Made by a program: the position numbers and the translations under genes. 11,662 nt of DNA from assembly GCA_031254225.1 (NCBI GenBank), contig JAIRUU010000029.1, positions 1 to 11,662 on the forward strand. Reading direction: 5' to 3'. Every line of letters starts with the position of its first letter. Position 1 is the stretch's first letter. The notes beneath the pieces were generated by a model. It saw only the letters and a list, made by a program, of their open reading frames with translations, was not told the DNA's origin and did not search any database. Below are positions 7,042-11,662 of the stretch, piece after piece. Source of the DNA: Candidatus Elusimicrobium euhamitermitis (lineage in GTDB: Bacteria; Elusimicrobiota; Elusimicrobia; Elusimicrobiales; Elusimicrobiaceae).

Positions 7042-8016
7042 ATGGAAAGCAGATTATTTGTTATCGGCATTATAATGCTGGCCTGGGCGGGAGCGGCAAA
7101 ATATTTAAAACATAAAAACCTGCTTAAAAATAAAATTATTTTTAACGCGCTGCACACGGCTTTCGCGGCGATTACCGCCGCGCTCGCGCTGTGGCTTTTT
7201 GATTTTGTGTCCACCGGCGGGGATTTGTCCTCGCTGCAGCCGTCAACCGGCAAAACGATTTTTAAAATAGTTGTAATAGCCGGCCTGTCCGTCTGGGCGG
7301 CCGCCGCCGCCTGGCGCGCGAAAGAAAGAAAAATTTTAAAACTTTTTGACAAAGATTATGAGTGGGCGGACACTATTTATTTTTCCGCGCTGCTGGCCGC
7401 TTTTGTAATGTTTTTCTTTATACAGGCGTTTAAAATACCGTCGGCGTCAATGCAAAACACGCTGCTTGTGGGGGACCATTTGTTCGTCAATAAATTTACT
7501 TACGGCTTCAGAATGCCGCTGACGCAGATAAGGTTTTTGGAGTTTAATAAAATTTCGCGCGGGGACATAATTGTTTTTACCTTTCCCGCAAAAGATAAAA
7601 ACCAGATTAACTGCGGCGGGCCGCAGTACGGGCGCGATTACGTAAAAAGAGTCATAGCCCTGCCGGGCGAAACCGTGCAGGTCAAAGACGCGCAGCTTTA
7701 CGTAAACGGCCAAAAAGTGGAAGATCACGGTTATGAAATTTACAGCGCGGACCAGCGTTATACTTTTGAGTCTAAGCAAGACAAATTAACCTATCAGAAA
7801 GAATGGGAAGAGCGCGATTTGGAGCAGTTTTACGGCATTTTGTTAAGAGACCAGTTCGGGCCCGTTACCGTGCCGCCGAACGCTTATTTTGCCATGGGCG
7901 ACAACAGGGACCAATCCTGCGATTCGCGCTTCTGGGGCCCGGTGCCGCGCGAAAATATTAAAGGCAAAGTCTGGTTCATCCACTGGCCGCTAACAAGAAT
8001 AGGCTTTCCGAAATAA
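7042..8016 (+). CDS. lepB: Signal peptidase I
   Basis: This 324-residue membrane enzyme removes signal peptides from Sec- and Tat-exported proteins on the outer face of the inner membrane. The catalytic motifs are clear: PSASM with the nucleophile Ser136, YVKRVIALPGE with the general base Lys202, and GDNRDQSCDSRFWG (286-299). Hydrophobic segments lie near residues 3-18, 35-53, 74-90 and 112-130, the last leading directly into the catalytic Ser. Most family members have one or two membrane helices, so the first 100 residues are an N-terminal extension with additional helices. The start is well supported by GGAG at 7033-7036, five bases before the ATG. It would mature the secreted protein at 1023-4193, but not the type IV pilin, which needs a separate prepilin peptidase. 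The small membrane protein follows 28 bases downstream, suggesting co-transcription. Confidence 0.95.
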   Translation: MESRLFVIGIIMLAWAGAAKYLKHKNLLKNKIIFNALHTAFAAITAALALWLFDFVSTGGDLSSLQPSTGKTIFKIVVIAGLSVWAAAAAWRAKERKILKLFDKDYEWADTIYFSALLAAFVMFFFIQAFKIPSASMQNTLLVGDHLFVNKFTYGFRMPLTQIRFLEFNKISRGDIIVFTFPAKDKNQINCGGPQYGRDYVKRVIALPGETVQVKDAQLYVNGQKVEDHGYEIYSADQRYTFESKQDKLTYQKEWEERDLEQFYGILLRDQFGPVTVPPNAYFAMGDNRDQSCDSRFWGPVPRENIKGKVWFIHWPLTRIGFPK

Positions 8017-8044
8017 ATATTATCTATTTATAAACGGGGGTAAT

Positions 8045-8371
8045 ATGAAAGATTTTTTTAGCGGTTTTTTGGGCGCGCTTTTTAGTATCTTGGTATATTT
8101 TGTACTGCCCATTGTTGTCGTAGTATATTGTATTTCTAAAACGCAACTGCCTCCATTTATCTGTTTTGGCGGCACCGCTATTTTATCCGGTCTTTTAATA
8201 CAGCTTAGCGTGATATTTTTTGATATGCCCATATGTTTGCCGACGCGTTATTTGTTGTGGAGACAACATATTTTTTACGGCAAAGACGCCCTGCAAATAT
8301 CTCTTCTCTTTATAATTATCGGTATTGTTCTTATAATAGCGGATTTAACCGAGCTTGTACCAACAGCTTAA
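8045..8371 (+). CDS. Small three-helix membrane protein of unknown function
   Basis: I do not recognise this 108-residue protein. Three hydrophobic segments are visible, about 9-31 (rich in Val/Ile), 40-61 and 83-101, separated by a short polar stretch with Arg and Trp (67-75, TRYLLWRQH). It should be an inner-membrane protein. A GGGGG run at 8036-8040 sits four bases before the ATG and acts as a good ribosome binding site. The gene starts 28 bases after the lepB stop on the same strand, so the two are probably one transcript, but no functional link is shown. It ends 11 bases from the stop of the convergent pilin gene. It may be a lineage-specific protein. An opposite-strand frame at 8020-8232 overlaps its start but has no supporting signal. 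Confidence 0.7.
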   Translation: MKDFFSGFLGALFSILVYFVLPIVVVVYCISKTQLPPFICFGGTAILSGLLIQLSVIFFDMPICLPTRYLLWRQHIFYGKDALQISLLFIIIGIVLIIADLTELVPTA

Positions 8372-8382
8372 TGCGCTTCTTG

Positions 8383-8904
8383 TTAAAAGGATAATTTATA
8401 ATTAGCGTCTCTGTAAGTCTGGCAGCCGGCGGGCGGCGTGCCGGCTTTGCCGCCGAGCGACACGCATATCTCGGTATTATCTTTATTGTTGCCCTTTGCG
8501 CCCCTTGTTCCGCACCAGATACTGCCGTCAGAGTAACAATAAGTTATTATATATCTGTACTGCGATGACTGCGCCTGGTTATTTCTGTCAAAAAGAATAT
8601 TGTCGGGGTAAATCCACAAATCGTCAGAATTATCCATAAGCGCGCGCTCATAACCCGCGTCCATTGACGTTGATAAACTTTTTACCGTGTAAAATATGTC
8701 AAAATCCTGAAATTTTTGCGGATACGAGCCGTTCTCCAAATAATATCTCCGCGCGGAATCTCCCAAAGCTTTTACCATAGTCAATCCTCTGACCGCGCGC
8801 GTGCGCTCCGCAGTTCTTAAATATTTTGGCAGCGCGACCGCGGCAAGTATGCCGATAATCAGAACAACCACAAGCAGCTCTATTAAAGTAAATCCGTTTT
8901 TCAT
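8383..8904 (-). CDS. Type IV pilin-like protein (class III signal peptide)
   Basis: This 173-residue protein starts MKNG followed by FTLIELLVVVLIIGILAAVALP, the classic prepilin leader: cleavage after Gly4 and methylation of Phe5 by a prepilin peptidase, with Glu9 (the fifth mature residue) conserved. The hydrophobic helix runs to about residue 26 and continues as an amphipathic helix with TAERTRAVRG. The globular half includes ARRYYLENGSYP, a common pseudopilin theme, and four Cys residues in the last 55 residues that could form two disulfides. It could be a pilin, a minor pilin or a type II secretion pseudopilin; no other pilus gene is in the window, so this cannot be settled. There is no Shine-Dalgarno sequence: the 30 bases upstream are almost pure A/T. 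The gene is probably monocistronic because a terminator separates it from rubredoxin. Confidence 0.9.
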   Translation of the reverse strand: MKNGFTLIELLVVVLIIGILAAVALPKYLRTAERTRAVRGLTMVKALGDSARRYYLENGSYPQKFQDFDIFYTVKSLSTSMDAGYERALMDNSDDLWIYPDNILFDRNNQAQSSQYRYIITYCYSDGSIWCGTRGAKGNNKDNTEICVSLGGKAGTPPAGCQTYRDANYKLSF

Positions 8905-9005
8905 ATTTTTATTTTAAATAATTAAAATACCAAACGGATATACTAACATATATTTTCCGTATCCTTTTTCGGTTACGCTGACTTATATAATCTTACTATG
9001 GACAT

Positions 9006-9051
9006 AAAAACACCGCGCGCGATAATTTCTCGCGCGCGGTGTTTTTGTTTT
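9006..9051. terminator. Bidirectional terminator hairpin after rubredoxin
   Basis: A perfect 17-bp stem pairs 9006-9022 with 9030-9046 around a seven-base loop. The core is CACCGCGCGCGA and the ends are A5/T5, so the hairpin has a T-run on either strand. On the minus strand it follows the rubredoxin stop (9058-9060) by about a dozen bases and should end the oxygen-defence transcript before the pilin gene. Confidence 0.92.
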
Positions 9052-9057
9052 CAAAAA

Positions 9058-9216
9058 TTACAGCGGGGAAAACTGGTCTTTTGTTACTCCGCAGGCCGGG
9101 CACATCCACGTGTCAGGCACCTGCTCCCACGGCGTGCCCGCGGCTATGCCGCTGTCCGGGTCGCCCACCGCCGGATCATAAATCCAGCCACAAACGTTGC
9201 ATACGTATTTTTTCAT
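9058..9216 (-). CDS. Rubredoxin
   Basis: A 52-residue frame reads MKKYVCNVCGWIYDPAVG.. and ends ..CGVTKDQFSPL. The two iron-binding knuckles are CNVCG (Cys6, Cys9) and CPACG (Cys39, Cys42), with GDPDSGIAAGTPW between them, giving a full-length standard rubredoxin with one Fe(Cys)4 site. It is a soluble one-electron carrier. In anaerobes it donates electrons to flavo-diiron proteins and superoxide reductase, both encoded just upstream on the same strand. A strong ribosome binding site (AAGGGGGA, complement of 9221-9228) lies four bases before the ATG. A -10-like TATAAT on the minus strand (9248-9253) may give it its own promoter. In the Hrb family this domain is fused to the C-terminus of a flavin reductase domain; here the two are separate genes 271 bases apart. 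Confidence 0.95.
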   Translation of the reverse strand: MKKYVCNVCGWIYDPAVGDPDSGIAAGTPWEQVPDTWMCPACGVTKDQFSPL

Positions 9217-9247
9217 ATACTCCCCCTTAAATTTATTAAGTATATTT

Positions 9248-9253
9248 ATTATA
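9248..9253 (-). promoter_or_regulatory. Possible -10 box for rubredoxin
   Basis: The minus strand reads TATAAT here, about 32 bases upstream of the rubredoxin ATG, which would give a leader of about 25 bases. No convincing -35 is present at 16-18 bases (the best reads TTTAGC), so it is only a candidate. It matters because the MITE-like element separates rubredoxin from the rest of the cluster. Confidence 0.3.
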
Positions 9254-9299
9254 TAAAAATTACATGCAATGCTAAAACAACAAATCAGCTCCTATGTTA

Positions 9300-9449
9300 A
9301 ATTCCCCCTTTTAGGGGGAAACCCCCAAAGGGGAAAGGGGTAATTGGGTGTTATAAAATGCTGTTACGTCTTTAAACAAAAAGGCTTACAAACACATTTT
9401 TGTGTGAATTTACCCCATCCCCCTTCGGGGACTTCCCCTAAAAGGGGAA
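9300..9449. mobile_element. MITE-like 150-bp element with long nested inverted repeats
   Basis: The left arm (9300-9345) and right arm (9407-9449) are imperfect inverted repeats of about 45 bases, roughly 80 percent identical, each starting AATTCCCC/TTCCCC then TTTTAGGGG and ending at GGGGTAA(A)TT. Each arm also folds on itself: CCCCC-TTTTA-GGGGG on the left; TTCCCCT-AAA-AGGGGAA and CCCC-TTCG-GGG on the right. The middle 60 bases are AT-rich and non-coding. The tetranucleotide GTTA borders both ends (9296-9299 and 9450-9453) and may be a target-site duplication, although four bases can match by chance. No transposase is present, so it would move in trans. On the minus strand it lies between the flavin reductase stop and the rubredoxin start. 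The remaining parts of this gap (9217-9295 and 9454-9487) hold only the possible rubredoxin promoter. Confidence 0.65.
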
Positions 9450-9487
9450 GTTATCATTTTGTCTATATTGTTTTAACACTGCGTAAA

Positions 9488-9988
9488 TTATTGGTGCGTG
9501 GCGCCTTGCGGCGTTTTGCCTTTTATTACGTTTCTGTAATAGTCATACGTCAGACACGCGGCCGCGCAAATGTTGCGCGCTTCTTTAATCTCGCCGGCAA
9601 AAATCACATGCGTGCCAACGTCTAAATTTTTATCCGCGCGCGCTTCAATGACCGCAGTGGTATTTTCCAAAACCACGGGCGCGCCCAAAACGCCCTTCTC
9701 ATATTTTACGCCGGCGAATTTATCAAAATTCCTGCCGCTGCGGAAACCGAAACGGCCTATAAACGGAAAATCAATTTTTTCCGTAAGCGGCATTAAAGCA
9801 AAAACCCCGCTGGCCAGAATATACTCGTAAGTAAGGCTGCGTTTGTTGACGGACACCGCAATCCGCGCGGGCTCCGCAGTTACCTGCATGGCGGAGTTTA
9901 TTATCATGGCGTTAATTTTATCGTCCTTAAAAGACGACAAAATATAAACGCCGTAAGGTATTTTTAAAAGGGCTCCGCCGTCTATCAT
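9488..9988 (-). CDS. Flavin reductase-like FMN-binding protein (split-barrel; Hrb N-domain type)
   Basis: This 166-residue protein matches the flavin reductase-like split-barrel family that binds FMN and passes NAD(P)H electrons on. Visible features are an N-terminal GVYILSS strand, INAMIINSAMQVTAEPARIAVSV (residues 25-47), a typical flavin-binding segment, then RSLTYEYI, FGFRSGRNFDKF and a closing TYDYYRNVIKGKTPQGA. The YxxVIKGKTP tail is characteristic of high-molecular-weight rubredoxin (Hrb) proteins, where a rubredoxin domain follows directly; here the protein stops five residues after that motif. Its ATG overlaps the fprA stop (ATGA, 9985-9988), so translation is coupled to fprA. It probably moves electrons from NAD(P)H to rubredoxin or directly to FprA. 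Whether it uses NADH or NADPH is not visible. Confidence 0.85.
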   Translation of the reverse strand: MIDGGALLKIPYGVYILSSFKDDKINAMIINSAMQVTAEPARIAVSVNKRSLTYEYILASGVFALMPLTEKIDFPFIGRFGFRSGRNFDKFAGVKYEKGVLGAPVVLENTTAVIEARADKNLDVGTHVIFAGEIKEARNICAAACLTYDYYRNVIKGKTPQGATHQ

Positions 9989-11184
9989 TTTAATTTTTCC
10001 GTTAATCTCGCGCCTACCGCGCGGCCCAGGTCAAGCGCGGCCCGCAAATCTTTTTCCGTCGGGACAAAACATACTTTCAGCGCCGGACAAACAATTTCCA
10101 CTTTCATGTCTTCAAGATATTTTGTCAGCTCGTCTATCGGCGCGCCGGCCCAGCCGTAGGAACCGAAAGCCGCGCCTACCAGATATTTCTTTTTAAGCCC
10201 TCTTAAATAAAACAGAATGTCCCCCAGCGACGGGAATAAAGCAGAATTTATGACGGGGGAACCCAAAATTATCGCGCCGGCGTCAAGAAGTTCGGTCGCC
10301 ACGTCGCTCCTGTGCGCGTTGTGAAGAGACATTAATTTTACCCGTACTCCCTCCTGCGTCAGCCCGTCGGCCACCTGCTCGGCCAGTTTGCCGGTGCTGC
10401 CCCACATCGTGTCATACACCACCAGCGCTTTATTGCCCGGCTTTTGCGCCGCAAACCGCGCGTAAAGTTCAACCATGCGCGCCGGGTTTTTGCGCCAAAT
10501 TAAACCGTGGTCCGGCGCGATAATTTTTACTTTCGCAAGCAGTCCCGACGTTTTTACAAAATCCAGAAATTTGAGCGCGATATCGCTGTAAGGCATAATA
10601 ATATTGGAGTAATATTTGACGGCTTCGTAAATCCACTCATGCTCGGGCACTTCGTCGTCAAAAATTTTATTCGTCGCAAAATGCATGCCGAAAATATCGT
10701 TGGAAAATAAAATACCCTCGCTTTCTAAAAAACTGACCATGCTGTCCGGCCAGTGAAGCATGCGGGACTCGTAAAAAGTAATTTTATCGCCGCCTATGTC
10801 AACGCTGTCGCCGGTTTTGACGGTTTTGATATTCATGTTTTCATGCAGCTGCAAATCAATGTGTTTGAGACCAAGCGTTGAGGTATAAATTTCCTGCGGT
10901 TTGATTTCCCTTACGCACTTTGGCAGCGAGCCGCTGTGGTCCATTTCAGCGTGGTTTGAGATTATTATTTTGATGTCCGACGGGTTGATAACCGACTTAA
11001 TTCTGGACATCATTTCGTCGTGGAAAGCTTCTTTGACCGTGTCAATAAGAGTTGGTTTGGGGCCGAGGATAAGATACGCGTTGTACGTCGTGCCGCGCAG
11101 CGTGGAATAGCCGTGGAAGTCACGGATGTTCCAGTCTATTGCGCCGACCCAGTACACTTTTTCCGATATTTTTATGGCATCCAT
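9985..11184 (-). CDS. fprA: A-type flavo-diiron protein (rubredoxin:oxygen / NO oxidoreductase)
   Basis: This 399-residue protein reduces O2 to water (and/or NO to N2O) in the cytoplasm of anaerobes. Residues 1-245 form a metallo-beta-lactamase-like domain with all diiron ligands: HAEMDH (His78, Glu80, Asp82, His83), His144 in LHWPDS, Asp163 in SNDIFG and His226 in APDHG. Residues 250-399 are a flavodoxin domain with the FMN loop YDTMWGSTGK (257-266), GSPVINS and FGSYGWAG. No further domain is fused. The frame stays open back to 11283, but I choose the ATG at 11184: GGAG lies six bases before it, the protein then starts at the usual family position, and the extra 33 residues cross a palindrome and repeat sequence and are Arg-rich and family-unlike. 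The flavin reductase gene overlaps its stop by four bases. Superoxide reductase lies upstream on the same strand. Confidence 0.95.
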   Translation of the reverse strand: MDAIKISEKVYWVGAIDWNIRDFHGYSTLRGTTYNAYLILGPKPTLIDTVKEAFHDEMMSRIKSVINPSDIKIIISNHAEMDHSGSLPKCVREIKPQEIYTSTLGLKHIDLQLHENMNIKTVKTGDSVDIGGDKITFYESRMLHWPDSMVSFLESEGILFSNDIFGMHFATNKIFDDEVPEHEWIYEAVKYYSNIIMPYSDIALKFLDFVKTSGLLAKVKIIAPDHGLIWRKNPARMVELYARFAAQKPGNKALVVYDTMWGSTGKLAEQVADGLTQEGVRVKLMSLHNAHRSDVATELLDAGAIILGSPVINSALFPSLGDILFYLRGLKKKYLVGAAFGSYGWAGAPIDELTKYLEDMKVEIVCPALKVCFVPTEKDLRAALDLGRAVGARLTEKLK

Positions 11185-11190
11185 TTGTTG

Positions 11191-11194
11191 CTCC
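11191..11194 (-). promoter_or_regulatory. Shine-Dalgarno that fixes the fprA start
   Basis: The minus strand reads GGAG here, six bases before the ATG at 11184-11182. It supports this start over the in-frame ATG 33 codons further upstream. Confidence 0.75.
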
Positions 11195-11199
11195 GCTGA

Positions 11200-11220
11200 G
11201 TGATTTTCCTGGAAAATCAC
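11200..11220. promoter_or_regulatory. Perfect 21-base palindrome upstream of fprA
   Basis: GTGATTTTCC and GGAAAATCAC are perfect 10-base arms around a single central base. The site ends five bases before the fprA Shine-Dalgarno sequence on the minus strand. A perfect dyad of this size, next to an oxygen-defence gene and outside any trusted coding sequence, suggests an operator for a dimeric regulator. In the mRNA it could also fold into a 9-bp hairpin with a 3-base loop that affects ribosome access. It does not match the Fur or PerR consensus by eye. Confidence 0.5.
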
Positions 11221-11246
11221 ATTTATTTCATGACTAATTTTATTTG

Positions 11247-11264
11247 GGCGGGCCTGCGCCCGCC
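11247..11264. other. GC-rich hairpin between superoxide reductase and fprA
   Basis: GGCGGGC (11247-11253) pairs perfectly with GCCCGCC (11258-11264) around CTGC. On the plus strand a T5 run follows after five bases, but no plus-strand gene needs a terminator here. On the minus strand no T-run follows. It borders repeat copy 3 and may be part of that element or an mRNA structure between the two genes. Confidence 0.45.
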
Positions 11265-11394
11265 GCAAGTTTTTCCTGCGCACGGCTGCCCGCCTGCGCT
11301 TCGCCTAAGTACTTGGTCGGGCCGAAGAAAATTAAAAATTGACTCAAATCCCTGTGAAATTTTTTTAACAGACGACTAACGACGGTTACGGCAT
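11265..11394 (-). repeat. Structured intergenic repeat, copy 3 (diverged)
   Basis: Read on the minus strand, this matches copy 2 from TGCCGTAACCG (complement of 11383-11393) through TTTCACAGGGATTTGAG, AATTTTC, CGGCC, AAGTACTTAGGCGAAGCG. The left palindrome arm is strongly altered, so the large hairpin is weak here, unlike in copies 1 and 2. It fills most of the 216-base gap between the superoxide reductase stop and fprA; the rest of the gap holds the GC hairpin, the 21-base palindrome and the ribosome binding site. Confidence 0.65.
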
Positions 11395-11400
11395 TGTAAA

Positions 11401-11662
11401 TTAATTCTTAGCGGTCCATAAACCGTGCAGATTGCAGTATTCGCGCGCGATTATGTTTTTGGATTTCGTCTGAAAAACAGCTTCGGGCGCTTCGCCGGGT
11501 TTTAAATATTTGCGCTGCACTTTGCTGCACTCAATGCAAATGAGTTCAATGAACTGTATATAATGTTCCGGCAGCATGGGGTGCGGGGCCGCGCCCACTT
11601 TTATTTTATAACCGCCCTCGGCTTTTTCAATAACCGGAACGTGTTTTTCTTTAGACGCGTCA
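11401..11662 (-). CDS. Superoxide reductase (desulfoferrodoxin/neelaredoxin type), 5' part outside window
   Basis: The visible 86 residues cover the catalytic Fe(His)4(Cys) domain. Ligands expected for the family are seen at KEKHVPV (His), GAAPHPM (His), and the closing AREYCNLHGLW (Cys and His); the remaining His lies in the missing N-terminal part. The enzyme reduces superoxide to hydrogen peroxide with electrons from rubredoxin. The frame runs open to the window edge; a GTG at 11598 is an internal Val, not a start. Whether an N-terminal desulforedoxin Fe(Cys)4 domain exists cannot be seen. One oddity is the loop after the conserved IEL, which reads ICIECSKVQRKYLKPG: it is about two residues longer than in the Desulfovibrio enzymes I recall and contains a CxxC pair. 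It lies upstream of fprA on the same strand, probably as the first known member of the oxygen-defence transcript. Confidence 0.93.
   Translation of the reverse strand, partial: DASKEKHVPVIEKAEGGYKIKVGAAPHPMLPEHYIQFIELICIECSKVQRKYLKPGEAPEAVFQTKSKNIIAREYCNLHGLWTAKN

Noticed and set aside
6900..7352. 150-residue minus-strand frame across the repeat and the start of lepB
   Set aside because: It overlaps the well-supported lepB start and reads through repeat sequence without any recognisable motif.
8020..8232. 70-residue minus-strand frame overlapping the small membrane protein
   Set aside because: No ribosome binding site and no motif, whereas the plus-strand gene has GGGGG just before its ATG.
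8905..9000. Imperfect GGATA...TATCC dyad upstream of the pilin gene as an operator
   Set aside because: Arms are short and imperfect in a strongly A/T-rich stretch, so chance pairing is likely; no clear promoter hexamers could be placed either.
9297..9453. Nested C/G-rich repeats as a CRISPR array
   Set aside because: There are only two inverted arms, no regularly spaced direct repeats and no spacers or cas genes.
9344..9625. 93-residue plus-strand frame over the MITE-like element
   Set aside because: It reads through inverted repeats into the antisense of the flavin reductase gene; no coding signature.
11185..11283. In-frame N-terminal extension of FprA (33 extra residues)
   Set aside because: It crosses a perfect palindrome, a GC hairpin and repeat sequence, is Arg-rich and unlike the family, and a good ribosome binding site precedes the inner ATG at 11184.
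11401..11598. Superoxide reductase starting at the GTG at 11598
   Set aside because: The same frame continues upstream to the window edge with conserved family residues (KEKHVPVIEK), so this GTG is an internal Val codon.

Overview
The window looks like chromosomal DNA of a strictly anaerobic, Gram-negative-type bacterium, with medium GC and strongly AT-rich intergenic gaps. The short-leader type IV pilin, the superoxide reductase / FprA / flavin reductase / rubredoxin set and the overall protein style remind me of Elusimicrobiota (Elusimicrobium-like gut bacteria). That placement is an inference from resemblance and was not tested by any search. No tRNA, rRNA, CRISPR array or transposase gene is visible.

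Layout, left to right. A structured intergenic repeat (copy 1) and a sigma70-like promoter precede a nucleoside phosphorylase-superfamily gene (193-942, +), closed by a strong hairpin terminator. Next is a 1056-residue secreted protein (1023-4193, +) with a trypsin-like fold whose nucleophile position is Cys, followed by a protein-kinase-like C-terminal region. It meets, with no spare base, a convergent intracellular GH13 glycosidase (4194-5654, -). A glycosyltransferase (5731-6795, +) diverges from the glycosidase across 76 AT-rich bases. Repeat copy 2 (inverted relative to copy 1) separates it from signal peptidase I (7042-8016, +) and a small membrane protein (8045-8371, +). A type IV pilin-like gene (8383-8904, -) converges on these.

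The right third, all on the minus strand, is an oxygen/superoxide defence cluster read right to left: superoxide reductase (cut by the window edge), repeat copy 3, a perfect 21-base palindrome, FprA flavo-diiron protein, flavin reductase-like protein (ATGA overlap with fprA), a 150-bp MITE-like nested inverted repeat, rubredoxin (52 aa), and a 17-bp-stem terminator. Rubredoxin and the flavin reductase would feed electrons to FprA, which reduces O2 (or NO), and rubredoxin would also reduce superoxide reductase. In some anaerobes the flavin reductase and rubredoxin are one fused protein (Hrb); here they are separate and a mobile-looking element lies between them.

The most interesting items are the Cys-nucleophile 3C-like/trypsin-fold protein with a kinase-like tail, the three-copy structured intergenic repeat, and the MITE-like element inside the oxygen defence cluster.
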